This document shows positions 1 through 9,409 of a stretch of DNA of 56,122 nucleotides, one piece after another. Each line of letters begins with the position of its first letter. The stretch's first letter is position 1. Origin of the DNA: an uncultured bacterium (lineage in GTDB: Bacteria > Patescibacteriota > Andersenbacteria > UBA10190 > CAIZMI01); NCBI GenBank assembly GCA_903934015.1, contig CAIZMI010000055.1, forward strand, positions 1-56,122, read 5' to 3'. A model generated the notes under the pieces. The model worked only from the letters and a program-made list of their open reading frames with translations, ran no database searches and was not told where the DNA came from. The position numbers were made by a program, and so were the translations under genes.

Positions 1-40
1 CAGGCCTGTCCAAGGTTCAACCCTGGTCTAACTCAAAACT

Positions 41-1918
41 ATGAATGAAAACTTATCAAGCAACGAACTACGTGAAAAATTTATTGCTTATTATAAGGAA
101 AAAGGGCACGCGGTGTTGCCTTCGGCGGCGCTGATTCCGGAAAACGACCCCACCACGCTTTTTACCGGGTCGGGAATGCAACCATTGATTTCCTATTTGT
201 TGGGCGAAAAACACCCGCAAGGAACACGGCTCGTCGACGCCCAGCAGTGTTTTCGCGTAAATGATATTGAAGAGGTTGGTGATAGTCGACATACGACATT
301 TTTTGAGATGTTGGGTAATTGGTCGCTGGGCGATTATTTTAAGAAAGAACAAATTCCGTGGATATTCGGTTTTCTTGTTGATGTGGTCGGTATTGACCCA
401 AAGCGTCTTTATGTAACAGCTTTTTCAGGGGATCCGTCCATCGGAATTCCGAAGGATGAAACGTCAGTAGAAATTTGGACGAATCTTTTTACACAAAAAG
501 GAGTGACGGCGACTGCCGTTGATTTGGGAACGGAAGAAAATGCTTATATAGTCGGTATGCAAAACGGCCGTATTTTTTATTATGGTTCAAAAAATTGGTG
601 GAGCCGGTCCGGCACGCCGGAAACGATGCCTGTTGGTGAACCCGGCGGTCCTGATTCGGAAATGTTTTATGAGTTTCCGGACGTAGACCACAATAAAAAA
701 TTCGGTGAACACTGTCACCCTCAGTGTGATTGTGGACGCTTTATTGAAATCGGAAATTCAGTTTTTATGGAATACAAAAAAGAGGGCGAGGGAGTGTTTG
801 CAAAACTTGCGCACGAAAACGTAGACTTTGGCGGCGGGTTTGAAAGAATGTTGCAGGCTATTAATGATAGTTCCGATATTTTTTTGGGTGTGGACAATTT
901 GAAAAAGATTTTAGATGTATTGGAAGAAAAAAGTGGACGAAAATATTCTGATAGTACGGCAAAAAAATCATTTCGTGTGATTGCTGACCATATGCGCGCG
1001 GCCGTTTTTCTGATTTCGAACGGAATTGCTCCTTCAAACACTGACCGAGGCTATGTGTTGCGCCGTCTCATAAGACGCATGGTTCGCCATTGTGATTTGA
1101 TTGGAGTAGAAGAAGGTTTTCTTGCGCCTATCTCCAGGATCGTTGTCGACAGCTATGTTTCGATTCGTCCTATTTTGAGCGAGCAGTCCATGGTTATTTT
1201 GCAGACCATAAACGATGAAGAACAAAAATTTAGAAAAACTCTTAAGAGCGGATTGAATGAGTTTGGAAAAAAAGTAATCGGAGCCGGTAAAAAAAGTCTA
1301 AACGGCGAAGAATCCTTTTATTTTTATCAATCATTCGGTTTTCCCGTGGAAGTGATGCGCGAATTGTGTCAGGAAAATAATATTACTTTTTCCGAAGAAG
1401 AATTTAATAAAGAATTTGAAAAGCACCAGAAATTATCTCGTTTCGGGACAGATAAAAAATTCGCAGGAGGATTAGCGGATACTTCGGAACAAACCACAAA
1501 GTTGCACACCGCGACCCACCTTTTGCATACCTCACTGCGAAAGGTTCTTGGTGAACACGTTGGACAAAAAGGATCGAACATTACCGCTGAACGATTACGG
1601 TTTGATTTTTCGCATCCGACAAAAATGACTACGGAAGAAATTAAAAAAGTTGAAGAGATAGTAAATGAACAAATCAATCGGGCACTTCCTGTTATAAAAG
1701 AAATTACCACTCCGGATAAGGCAAAAGAATCAGGTGCATTAGGTTTTTTTACTGAAAAATACGGCGATCAAGTGAGTGTTTACTCGATGGGAGATTTTTC
1801 AAAAGAAATCTGCGGCGGGCCACATGTTCAAAACACGAGTGAATTAGTTAGTTTCAAAATTCTAAAAGAAGAGGCAGTTTCGGCGGGAATAAGGCGTATT
1901 AAAGCAACGGTGGGATAG
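41..1918 (+). CDS. alaS: alanyl-tRNA synthetase, short form
   Basis: Charges tRNA-Ala with alanine and clears mischarged Ser/Gly. The N-terminal class II catalytic core is clear (motif 2 region RHTTFFEMLGNWSLGDYF). The editing domain has its zinc site intact: HTATH at about residues 489-493 and CGGPH at about 591-595. The protein is 625 residues and stops just after the editing domain, whereas most bacterial AlaRS are about 870 residues and carry a coiled coil plus C-Ala domain. The ORF ends in an ordinary TAG with no frameshift downstream, so this looks like the short AlaRS form of CPR bacteria rather than a broken gene. An FtsA/PilM-like gene follows after a gap of 86 bp. Confidence 0.96.
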   Translation: MNENLSSNELREKFIAYYKEKGHAVLPSAALIPENDPTTLFTGSGMQPLISYLLGEKHPQGTRLVDAQQCFRVNDIEEVGDSRHTTFFEMLGNWSLGDYFKKEQIPWIFGFLVDVVGIDPKRLYVTAFSGDPSIGIPKDETSVEIWTNLFTQKGVTATAVDLGTEENAYIVGMQNGRIFYYGSKNWWSRSGTPETMPVGEPGGPDSEMFYEFPDVDHNKKFGEHCHPQCDCGRFIEIGNSVFMEYKKEGEGVFAKLAHENVDFGGGFERMLQAINDSSDIFLGVDNLKKILDVLEEKSGRKYSDSTAKKSFRVIADHMRAAVFLISNGIAPSNTDRGYVLRRLIRRMVRHCDLIGVEEGFLAPISRIVVDSYVSIRPILSEQSMVILQTINDEEQKFRKTLKSGLNEFGKKVIGAGKKSLNGEESFYFYQSFGFPVEVMRELCQENNITFSEEEFNKEFEKHQKLSRFGTDKKFAGGLADTSEQTTKLHTATHLLHTSLRKVLGEHVGQKGSNITAERLRFDFSHPTKMTTEEIKKVEEIVNEQINRALPVIKEITTPDKAKESGALGFFTEKYGDQVSVYSMGDFSKEICGGPHVQNTSELVSFKILKEEAVSAGIRRIKATVG

Positions 1919-2004
1919 TGCTTGGGATACAAGGTTTTTCTGATGTCGATTAAAAAGATTTGACATTATTCTTGTGTATTCTTTTGTGCTAAAATAAGCG
2001 CATT

Positions 2005-3105
2005 ATGGCTTTCTGGAGGAAAGACAATCTTCAAAAAAATGCCAGCACTGTGGTGATTGCGGTGCGTGGTGACAGCTTTTATGTCATAAGGGGTTATCGT
2101 GATAAAAATGCGCGTGCGATTAAAATTCAAGGGGAGGCTACTTTTTCGATAGAAAACAGTGAGCGACTAGAGCAGTTATTGCAGGAAAAATTAGGTTGTC
2201 AGGAAACTGATATAATTTATTATACAAAACCGTCGCCACTTCTTTTGGGTGTATCTTTGACAGTTAATTTGCCTCGTTATGAAGCCGGTCATCCTGTAAT
2301 TTTGGATACCCGAGAGGCGATGCATCGAATAAAGTGGAAGACTGCGGATTTTGTGCGTGAAGAGGCCTCTCATTATTTTGGTTGTTCCCTTGAAGAGGTT
2401 GGTAATTTTGGTGTTACAGTTGAAAAATGGAAGGAAACAGATGATGAGGTTGAAGCAACTTTGTTTCATATCTGCGTGCCAAAATTTAGTAATGAAGATA
2501 ATGGATTAATACAACTTGGAACAAATCAATTTGTTCTCCCGATTGTTTTGAGTCAGGAAGTTGGGAGTGGTGACGATGTGGAAGCGGTTTTACATACGGA
2601 AGATAATTTATCAACGATCGCTATTCGTCAGAATAATCAATTAAAGCATTTGCGATCGCTTAATTGCGGTATCGGTGTAATTCGTGATCATTTGGAAAAA
2701 AGTTTAGATTGTTCAAAAAACGAAGCCGAGGTGTTGATGAAAAATTGTCTGGAAGGAAAACTGTCTGAAGCAAATCAAAAAGTAATAATTCGTTTGATGC
2801 GTCAACTTTTGCCGTTATGGGCGGGCATGTTTTCTGTGGCGATGGACAATATTCCAATATCAGAAAGACCACTGAAATTGTTGATTACAGGGCTTTTCCC
2901 CAAAATGATTGCGCAACTGTATTGTCGTCCACAGTTGTTGATGCGTTGGTCTCATATTCCCGTAAAAGTGACAACATTAATGAAGGATGATGATTTGTTG
3001 GGAATGCGGTCGTCACTTCGTGTTGCACTGAAACAGATGACACGTGAAAGTAACGGATTACAAATAGGCACATCGGTGCGGTCATTCCAGCAGGTAGTTT
3101 CTTAA
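2005..3105 (+). CDS. FtsA/PilM-like actin-fold protein (putative)
   Basis: A 366-residue protein whose pattern suggests the FtsA/PilM (actin-like ATPase) superfamily. The central segment around residues 210-250 (LKHLRSLNCGIGVIRDHLEK, then a helix and an EAN..I turn) resembles the strand-loop-helix of FtsA/PilM, and a later LLITGLFPKMI strand resembles the adenosine-binding region. No signal peptide or membrane segment is seen. It sits 4 bp upstream of a single-pass membrane protein with a baseplate-J-like domain, an arrangement reminiscent of PilM with a membrane partner. An extended -10 (TGCTAAAAT, 1987-1995) lies 9 nt before the ATG. The family assignment is inference; a role in pilus or envelope assembly is possible but unproven. 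Confidence 0.55.
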   Translation: MAFWRKDNLQKNASTVVIAVRGDSFYVIRGYRDKNARAIKIQGEATFSIENSERLEQLLQEKLGCQETDIIYYTKPSPLLLGVSLTVNLPRYEAGHPVILDTREAMHRIKWKTADFVREEASHYFGCSLEEVGNFGVTVEKWKETDDEVEATLFHICVPKFSNEDNGLIQLGTNQFVLPIVLSQEVGSGDDVEAVLHTEDNLSTIAIRQNNQLKHLRSLNCGIGVIRDHLEKSLDCSKNEAEVLMKNCLEGKLSEANQKVIIRLMRQLLPLWAGMFSVAMDNIPISERPLKLLITGLFPKMIAQLYCRPQLLMRWSHIPVKVTTLMKDDDLLGMRSSLRVALKQMTRESNGLQIGTSVRSFQQVVS

Positions 3106-3109
3106 AAAA

Positions 3110-4621
3110 ATGATCGACATGGAAGGAGAAAAATCAATACGTTCGGAATATCATGTGACGTCAGAAGACACATTAGCCTCGCTTTTGGAAAGAATAAGGG
3201 AAACACAGGGAACGGAGTTATTGTTGGATATTACGGATAATACTTTATTGTTGAAGGATGGTTCATTGAGAAGGACGTTGGTTTCGGCGGCAAGCGAATT
3301 TGAAAAACATGTTGCCTTTTCTTTTTCGGAAAAACAGAATATTCGCAGAAGTGAACGCACGGAGGAAATAAAACGACCCGTTTTGGATGATTCACAAAAA
3401 TTTATTGGTAAAGAAGGTGGGTCTAAGTCCGTACCGATCCCTGTTTCCGCACAGACTAAGGCGATGCGTCCCGTACTTAAAGAATTGCCAAAGATAAAAT
3501 TAGGAGAATCCGGAAAGAAGATTGCCGTCTTTTTTTCATTTTTTGCCGGCATATTATTAGCTGGTGGAATCTTTTTCATTCTGCCTCGGGCAGAGATAAA
3601 AATAACGCCCGATGTTGAACCGATTAGTATGAATTTGGCGCTTACCGCAACATTATCGGCATTAAATGTTGATGTGGATAAAGGTTTTATTCCGGCGCAG
3701 GTTTTAAGTTACGAGGAGGCGGTGAATGAAACTTTTCCCGTAAAAGGTGTGTTGCAACAAGGAGAAAAAGCCGGAGGACAAGTGGTTATTGTTAATAAAA
3801 CAGTGACAGAACAGAAAATTAAAGGGAAAAGTCGTCTTGGTGGAACTGGCGACATGGTGTTTACTATGGATGAATCGGTTGTAGTTGAGCCAAAAAGTTC
3901 TGTAAATGTAAAAATAAGTGCGGATAAAGGGGGAACGTCTGGCAACATGAAGAACGGCCGGCTTTATTTTCTGGCTCTACCGGAAACGGATCGGAATATT
4001 TTATATGCAGAAATTGTAAAACCTTTGGAGGGTGGTACGGATAAAACTGTTTCCGCGCTAAGCGGGCAGGATATTGAGAGTGCAAAAAAACAACTTCTTG
4101 CCGATAAGCAAGATAAATACAAAAAAACATTGTCGGATTCGCTGACGGATGACGTGGTTCGGGATGATCGTTTTTTGCAGTTTGATTTTTCCGATCTCAC
4201 TGCCGTCGAGTCGGAAGGTACGCAAATTTCTGAGTTTCACTTAAAAGGGAAAGCGAAATCAAAATACTTTGTATTTAAACTAGGTGATGTGACGGAATTA
4301 GTTAAAAAAAGAGTAGCCAAACTGGTGGCTGAAGGAAAGATATTAAGTAAGCCTTTGGGTGAGTCTGGTTTGACGATAAATAAGATAGATTGGAAAGACA
4401 ATTTGGTTAGTCTTAATTATTCCGTGCAGAATTCCACGCAGAATAATTTTGATTTTACGGAAATACAAAAGAATTTAGTTTCTCGTACTCTGGATGGTTC
4501 CAAGACATATTTGCAAAGTATTTCTGGTATAAAAGATGTTTCAGTGAAACTGAGTCCGTTTTGGGTAAAAAGAGTGCCTGGTTTTAAGAGAAATATTCGG
4601 ATAGAAATGATAGCGCCATAA
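3110..4621 (+). CDS. single-pass membrane protein with baseplate-J/gp47-like domain
   Basis: This 503-residue protein has a cytoplasmic N-terminal part of about 135 residues, one membrane helix at about residues 141-160 (FFSFFAGILLAGGIFFILP), and a long outside domain. The outside domain contains the motif VIVNKTVTEQKIKGKSRL followed by ADKGGTSGN, a pattern common in CPR proteins annotated as baseplate J/gp47-like. The gene starts 4 bp after the upstream actin-fold gene, so the two are probably cotranscribed and may form a complex spanning the membrane. Another possibility is a structural cell-surface protein unrelated to phage baseplates. The domain match is recognised by eye only. Confidence 0.6.
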   Translation: MIDMEGEKSIRSEYHVTSEDTLASLLERIRETQGTELLLDITDNTLLLKDGSLRRTLVSAASEFEKHVAFSFSEKQNIRRSERTEEIKRPVLDDSQKFIGKEGGSKSVPIPVSAQTKAMRPVLKELPKIKLGESGKKIAVFFSFFAGILLAGGIFFILPRAEIKITPDVEPISMNLALTATLSALNVDVDKGFIPAQVLSYEEAVNETFPVKGVLQQGEKAGGQVVIVNKTVTEQKIKGKSRLGGTGDMVFTMDESVVVEPKSSVNVKISADKGGTSGNMKNGRLYFLALPETDRNILYAEIVKPLEGGTDKTVSALSGQDIESAKKQLLADKQDKYKKTLSDSLTDDVVRDDRFLQFDFSDLTAVESEGTQISEFHLKGKAKSKYFVFKLGDVTELVKKRVAKLVAEGKILSKPLGESGLTINKIDWKDNLVSLNYSVQNSTQNNFDFTEIQKNLVSRTLDGSKTYLQSISGIKDVSVKLSPFWVKRVPGFKRNIRIEMIAP

Positions 4622-4745
4622 TGAATAAAGTTGTTGTTCTGTGGTGTGCTATTGGTTAGGGTCGGTTACGGGTTAATAAGGTGTTTGTGGCGCCGTCTGG
4701 ACAACAGTATTTGCTGGTTATAAGCTCACAGTACTAATCCTTCTC

Positions 4746-5672
4746 GTGAAAAATATGCCTATCGAAAAGATGAAAAAAGCGGAAATAATGGAGGAATATG
4801 AGTTGTTGAAAAAGCGTTACGATGAACTGCAAATGTTGGCAAACACGGCCTACGATCCCAAAAATCAAGAAATTCTTGGCAAAACCAAAGAACAAACAAC
4901 GGAACAAATTTCCAAATCCGTCGGCGAACTAAAGTCTGGGATTGAAACAACTATTGTTGATTTGGAGAAAAAGCTGTTGGCGGAAGCCCAACGTTTGTCT
5001 GAAATGCAAAAAGCGATAGAAGTATCACGCGTCGTTTTGGAAACTCAATACAATGTACAGGTGGGCGCGGAAGCGCTAAAAAAAATAATTGAAGAAGCGG
5101 AAAAGAAAACGCGGGAACTGGAAACCGAAATCGCGCAAAAGAAATTGGTATTGGAAACGGAAATGCAAAACCAAAAACGCGATTGGACGCGCGAACAAGA
5201 AGAATATGAATATGCCACGAAATTGAAACAAAAGCGGACGGATATTCAAGTTTCCGAAGGATTGGCGCAAAAAGAAAAAGCGTTTGCGGAGCGGGATTTA
5301 TTGTTAAAGAATCGTGAAACGGAATTGGTAACTTTGCAAAAACAAGCGGAAGAATTTCCCAAGAATCTGGAAAAGCAGTTAAGCGAAAAAGAAAAAGCCG
5401 TCAGTTTTATGGTGCGACAAGAACAGAGCGCGATAATGAGTACGGCAAGAAAAGAGTGGGAGTCGGCGAAAGCGATTCAAGATTTGAAAATCCAACACCT
5501 GCAGGAAAAAGTTGCCGAGCAGGAGGGAATTATCGCCAAGCTTCAACAGGATCTTAAACAAGCGTCGACGCAAGCGCAAGAGTTGGCAGTGACGGTGATT
5601 AGACATGGCGCGACCATGCCAACCACAGAAGAAAGGGTTGTGCAAGAACACCAAAAAACTATCGGTATATAA
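4746..5672 (+). CDS. coiled-coil protein, unknown function
   Basis: 308 residues, very rich in Glu, Lys and Gln and almost wholly predicted coiled coil from about residue 10 to 285, with no membrane segment or signal peptide. The first start is GTG at 4746; an in-frame ATG at 4755 (MPIEKMKKAEIMEEY) is an equally good candidate. Long coiled coils of this kind give false similarity to many families (SMC, myosin-like), so I assign no function. The next small gene begins 11 nt after the stop and is probably cotranscribed. Confidence 0.75.
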   Translation: MKNMPIEKMKKAEIMEEYELLKKRYDELQMLANTAYDPKNQEILGKTKEQTTEQISKSVGELKSGIETTIVDLEKKLLAEAQRLSEMQKAIEVSRVVLETQYNVQVGAEALKKIIEEAEKKTRELETEIAQKKLVLETEMQNQKRDWTREQEEYEYATKLKQKRTDIQVSEGLAQKEKAFAERDLLLKNRETELVTLQKQAEEFPKNLEKQLSEKEKAVSFMVRQEQSAIMSTARKEWESAKAIQDLKIQHLQEKVAEQEGIIAKLQQDLKQASTQAQELAVTVIRHGATMPTTEERVVQEHQKTIGI

Positions 5673-5682
5673 TGTAAGACAG

Positions 5683-5997
5683 ATGAACGACAGGCAGTTA
5701 TCAAGACCGGAAATAATTTCAAAAATTGATGGTTTTTTGGATATGCTTTCTTATAACGAACTTCAATTTTTTAATCGTCGTGTTTATGAAAAACTGAAAG
5801 AACGTCGCGCGGAAGAAGCGAAAAGAAGTTTGGTTAATTTTCATATCGGTGACAAAGTATCGTTTGAGCATACAAGCGGAACAATCGCCGGCATTATTGT
5901 GCGACTAAATCAAAGAACGGCCGGTATCTTTACCGAAGACGGGCACAACTGGCGCGTAGCACCAAGTTTTCTTAGTAAAATTATTATTCAAAAATAA
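5683..5997 (+). CDS. small KOW-like protein, unknown function
   Basis: 104 residues starting at the ATG at 5683. A longer in-frame start overlaps the end of the coiled-coil gene and its extra 26 residues look non-native. The N-terminal half is helical; the C-terminal half (FHIGDKVSFEHTSGTIAGIIVRL, shortened here to its GDKVSFEHTSGTIAGIIVRL core) reads as a small beta barrel of KOW/Tudor type, which often binds nucleic acid or a protein partner. Function unknown; it may work with the coiled-coil protein upstream. Confidence 0.7.
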   Translation: MNDRQLSRPEIISKIDGFLDMLSYNELQFFNRRVYEKLKERRAEEAKRSLVNFHIGDKVSFEHTSGTIAGIIVRLNQRTAGIFTEDGHNWRVAPSFLSKIIIQK

Positions 5998-6026
5998 ATG
6001 AAAAATTGTTTGTTTCATCGCAAAGG

Positions 6027-6080
6027 GTCCGTCCCTGGGGCGCAGGGTCGGATCCTGATTGGCGTTAAAACGCCTATCAG
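6027..6080. repeat. short palindromic repeats before the restriction island
   Basis: The gap between 5998 and 6187 holds GGGTCCGTCCCTGGGG with a matching GGATCC-type return arm and a second small hairpin, GGCGTTAAAACGCC. The AGGGTCCG/CGGACCCT word recurs in the palindrome at 15639-15674, so this is probably a member of a dispersed repeat family marking the island boundary. Confidence 0.4.
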
Positions 6081-6187
6081 CGTGAGAGGATATTTCGTCG
6101 TCCATCGCCATCATTCGTCCCAAAAAACAGCCTTAAATACCTCAAAAACCAGTTGATTATATCAGCATATCGGAATAAGCTTACTGT

Positions 6188-6796
6188 ATGAGTGATATAG
6201 TATATATTTTAACAAACGAGGCGATGCCGGATTATATCAAGGTTGGAATAACCAACGATATTGAAAGGCGAGTATGCGACTTGGATTGGACAAATATCCC
6301 GCTTCCTTTTCAATGTTATTATGCCGCGAAGGTTGAAAACGCATCGTTTGTGGAATCACAAATTTTCAGCATCTTTGCCGATCAGCGCGTAAGATCAAAC
6401 CGTGAATTTTTTCGCGTTAATCCGGAAAGAGTAATCGCGGCGATTAAACTGGCAAAACCCGAAGACATTACACCGGAAAAAGAAATTATTGAAACTCCAG
6501 CCATACATGAAGAATTAGAGAAAATTTCTAGTTTTAAAAAAAGATTTAACTTCGAAGCGGCAAAAATCCCCGTCGGTGCGGAATTGTCATTTATCAGAGA
6601 CGAAAGTATAAAGGCGAAAGTTTTGTCGAATAGCAACATTGAATTAAATGGGGAAGTGGTAAGCCTGTCGGCCGGCGCGAAGAAACTATTAAATAAGCCG
6701 TGGCCGGCACAGGGTCCGATTTATTGGCTTTACGAGGGAGAAACATTGTTTGAACGGAGACAGCGGATTGAAGACGAAAATTTAGAAGAAACATAA
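6188..6796 (+). CDS. GIY-YIG (T5orf172-type) nuclease with RAMA-like C-terminus
   Basis: 202 residues. The N-terminal domain (about 1-90) begins VYILTNEAMPDYIKVGIT and continues with RV..LD and ESQIFSIFADQRV, matching the T5orf172/MUG113 branch of the GIY-YIG fold, with YI in place of a full GIY motif. The C-terminal domain (about 118-200) has IPVGAELSFI, LNGEVVSLSAGAKKLL and a WLYEGETLFERRQR ending. That pattern resembles RAMA, a domain linked to restriction and methylation proteins. It lies 19 bp upstream of hsdM, so it is most likely an accessory part of the type I island, perhaps sensing or cutting modified DNA. The RAMA call is by eye. Confidence 0.7.
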   Translation: MSDIVYILTNEAMPDYIKVGITNDIERRVCDLDWTNIPLPFQCYYAAKVENASFVESQIFSIFADQRVRSNREFFRVNPERVIAAIKLAKPEDITPEKEIIETPAIHEELEKISSFKKRFNFEAAKIPVGAELSFIRDESIKAKVLSNSNIELNGEVVSLSAGAKKLLNKPWPAQGPIYWLYEGETLFERRQRIEDENLEET

Positions 6797-6815
6797 TTAT
6801 GGTAACAACAACAAT

Positions 6816-8378
6816 ATGACAAAAGAACAAGAACGGGCGGAATTGCACCGTGCTATTTGGCAGATTGCCAATGATTTGCGCGGAAGTGTGGATGGTTGGG
6901 ATTTCAAGCAATACGTGCTGGGAATACTTTTTTATCGTTTTATCAGTGAAAATTTGACCAATTACATTAATGAAGATGAGCGACGGCTGCCAGGAAAAGA
7001 AACTTTTGATTATGCTAAACTTACTGATAATGAGGCGGAATTTGGTCGCCATGAAACAGTTATCAACAAAGGTTTTTACATCCTTCCGAGCGAGCTTTTT
7101 ACAAATGTGAAGAAAAATGCCCGCAATGACGCCAACCTTAACGAAACCCTTACCACTGTTTTTCGTAACATTGAAAATTCGGCGAAAGGTGCGAGCAGTG
7201 AAGATGATATTAAGGGATTGTTTGATGATCTTGATGTGAACTCTAATAAATTGGGTGGCACAGTAGAAAAACGAAATCAGAAACTTGCAAAACTCTTTGA
7301 ATCTATTGGCGATCTTCGTCTGGGCAATTATTCCGACAACACCATAGACGCTTTTGGTGATGCGTACGAGTTTTTGATGACTATGTATGCCTCAAACGCC
7401 GGTAAGTCCGGGGGCGAATTCTATACTCCACAGGAAGTTAGTGAGCTACTAGCCGAAATCACTACGGTTGGCAAAAAAGAAGTGAACAAGGTTTATGATC
7501 CGGCTTGCGGTTCGGGTTCGCTACTTCTAAAATTTGCCAAGGTTCTCGGTAAAGAAAATGTTCGGCAGGGCTTTTTTGGACAGGAAATAAACCTCACCAC
7601 CTACAACCTTTGTCGTATCAATATGTTTCTGCATGACATCAATTACAATAATTTTGACATTGCGCATGGCGATACACTCATCGATCCGAAACATTGGGAC
7701 GATGAGCCGTTTGACGCCATTGTTTCCAATCCGCCGTATTCGATTCATTGGGAAGGCGATGCAAACTCGCTTTTAATCAACGATCCGCGTTTTTCTCCGG
7801 CAGGAGTACTTGCGCCAAAGAGCAAGGCCGATCTCGCGTTTACTATGCACATGCTTTCGTGGCTATCGACAAGTGGAACGGCAGCGATTGTTGAATTTCC
7901 CGGCGTTCTCTATCGTGGTGGCGCGGAGGGTAAAATAAGAAAATATTTGGTAGACAATAACTATGTCGATGCCGTTATTCAACTTCCTCCCGACCTCTTT
8001 TTTGGTACGACAATCGCCACCTGCATCATCGTGCTCAAGAAAAGCAAGAAAGATAATAAAACACTTTTCATTGATGCTTCTGTCGAGTTCGTCCGTGGCG
8101 GTAACAAAAACAAATTAAGTGAAGAAAATCGCAAAAAGATTTTGGACGCTTTTACTACTCGTAAGGATGCGGAGTACTTTGCCAAGCTTGTTGATAATAA
8201 AACCATTGCCGAGAATGACTACAATATAGCCGTATCGAGTTATGTGGTGGGCGAGGATACTCGCGAAATAGTGGATATCACAGAACTCAACACAAAAATC
8301 GCCAAAATAGTCGCAAGACAAAATGAACTCCGTACCGCGATTGATGAGATCGTGGCTGATATTGAGGGTGATAAATAA
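6816..8378 (+). CDS. hsdM: type I restriction-modification system, DNA methyltransferase subunit
   Basis: 520 residues; N6-adenine methyltransferase and core of the HsdM2-S complex. The N-terminal helical domain (WQIANDLRGSVDGWDFKQYVLG) is the typical HsdM_N. The SAM-binding motif DPACGSGSLLLKF starts near residue 228 and the catalytic NPPYS motif near residue 305. The C-terminal tail (TKIAKIVARQNELRTAIDEI) is a helix expected to pack against HsdS. That tail is repeated as a free-standing remnant after the next gene (see 9410-9499). rhuM starts 6 bp after the stop. Confidence 0.97.
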   Translation: MTKEQERAELHRAIWQIANDLRGSVDGWDFKQYVLGILFYRFISENLTNYINEDERRLPGKETFDYAKLTDNEAEFGRHETVINKGFYILPSELFTNVKKNARNDANLNETLTTVFRNIENSAKGASSEDDIKGLFDDLDVNSNKLGGTVEKRNQKLAKLFESIGDLRLGNYSDNTIDAFGDAYEFLMTMYASNAGKSGGEFYTPQEVSELLAEITTVGKKEVNKVYDPACGSGSLLLKFAKVLGKENVRQGFFGQEINLTTYNLCRINMFLHDINYNNFDIAHGDTLIDPKHWDDEPFDAIVSNPPYSIHWEGDANSLLINDPRFSPAGVLAPKSKADLAFTMHMLSWLSTSGTAAIVEFPGVLYRGGAEGKIRKYLVDNNYVDAVIQLPPDLFFGTTIATCIIVLKKSKKDNKTLFIDASVEFVRGGNKNKLSEENRKKILDAFTTRKDAEYFAKLVDNKTIAENDYNIAVSSYVVGEDTREIVDITELNTKIAKIVARQNELRTAIDEIVADIEGDK

Positions 8379-8384
8379 AAATAT

Positions 8385-9407
8385 ATGAATAAAGAAAACA
8401 GCAGCGAAATATTAATCTACGAAGGTGAGGGAGGAAAGCCGAAGGTTTCAGCGCGTATAGATGGACAAACAGCATGGTTAACACAGGCGGAGTTGGCGGA
8501 GTTGTATGGAACATCACGACCAAATGTTACGATGCATATCAAGAACATTTTCGAGGAGGGGGAATTGGATATGCATTCAGTATGTAAGGATTTCTTACAT
8601 ACTGCCGCTGATGGTAAGAATTATAAGACAAAATCCTATAATCTTGAGCTTGTTGTCGCCCTTGGTTACCGTGTAAAATCTGAGGCCGGTACGAGATTCC
8701 GCCAATGGGCAACAGCGCGACTGAGCGAATACATTGTGAAAGGCTTTACTATGGACGACGCACGGCTTAAGGGTTCTGGTGGTGGAGCGTACTGGAAGGA
8801 GCTTCTTGAGCGTATTCGCGACATCCGTTCGAGTGAAAAGGCGCTCTACCGCCAAGTGCTCGACCTGTATACAACAAGCATTGACTACAGTCCAAAAAGT
8901 AAAGAAACAACCCTTTTTTTCAAAGTGGTGCAAAACAAAATTCATTACGCCACCAATAAACAAACTGCCGCAGAACTTATTCACTCCCGCGCAGACGCAG
9001 AAAAGGATTTTATGGGACTCACCACATTCGCAGGAGCTCTACCGGTGCGGAGCGAGATAAGTATTGCAAAAAATTATCTGAATAATGAGGAGCTCTTTCG
9101 CATGAACAGACTCGTGAACGCCTTCTTTGACCTCGCAGAATTGAAAGCGCAAGAACAAACCCCAATGCATATGAAAGACTGGGTCGCCGAACTCGACAAG
9201 TTTTCAAAAATGTACGGCAAGGGATTACTGCTTGATGTGGGCAAAGTGGGCCACGAGCAAGCGATAGATAGAGCAGAAAAAGAATACAAAAAATATCAGG
9301 CCAAAACCCTTTCGCCAGTTGAGGAAGCGTATCTTGACAGCATAAAAGAAATTCAAAAAAGGGTTGAGAAAAAAGTAAAAAGCGACAAACCAAGCCGTAA
9401 AAAATAG
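8385..9407 (+). CDS. rhuM: RhuM family protein inserted in the type I RM operon
   Basis: 340 residues. The start of the domain, ILIYEGEGGKPKVSARIDGQ, and the following WLTQAELAELYGTSRPNVT..HIKNIFEEGEL give the winged-helix DNA-binding region that defines RhuM; VALGYRVKSEAGTRFRQWA follows at about residue 88. The C-terminal half resembles a Fic/DOC-like helical region but lacks a clear HPFxxGNG motif. RhuM genes are commonly found between hsdM and hsdS in type I loci; their role is not settled. A copy of the hsdM 3' end directly after this gene suggests it arrived as a cassette. Confidence 0.9.
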   Translation: MNKENSSEILIYEGEGGKPKVSARIDGQTAWLTQAELAELYGTSRPNVTMHIKNIFEEGELDMHSVCKDFLHTAADGKNYKTKSYNLELVVALGYRVKSEAGTRFRQWATARLSEYIVKGFTMDDARLKGSGGGAYWKELLERIRDIRSSEKALYRQVLDLYTTSIDYSPKSKETTLFFKVVQNKIHYATNKQTAAELIHSRADAEKDFMGLTTFAGALPVRSEISIAKNYLNNEELFRMNRLVNAFFDLAELKAQEQTPMHMKDWVAELDKFSKMYGKGLLLDVGKVGHEQAIDRAEKEYKKYQAKTLSPVEEAYLDSIKEIQKRVEKKVKSDKPSRKK

Positions 9408-9409
9408 CC

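Noticed and set aside
41-1918. alaS as a truncated gene
   Set aside because: The 625-residue length ends cleanly after the editing domain with all active-site motifs present. Short AlaRS forms occur in CPR, and no C-Ala remnant lies downstream.
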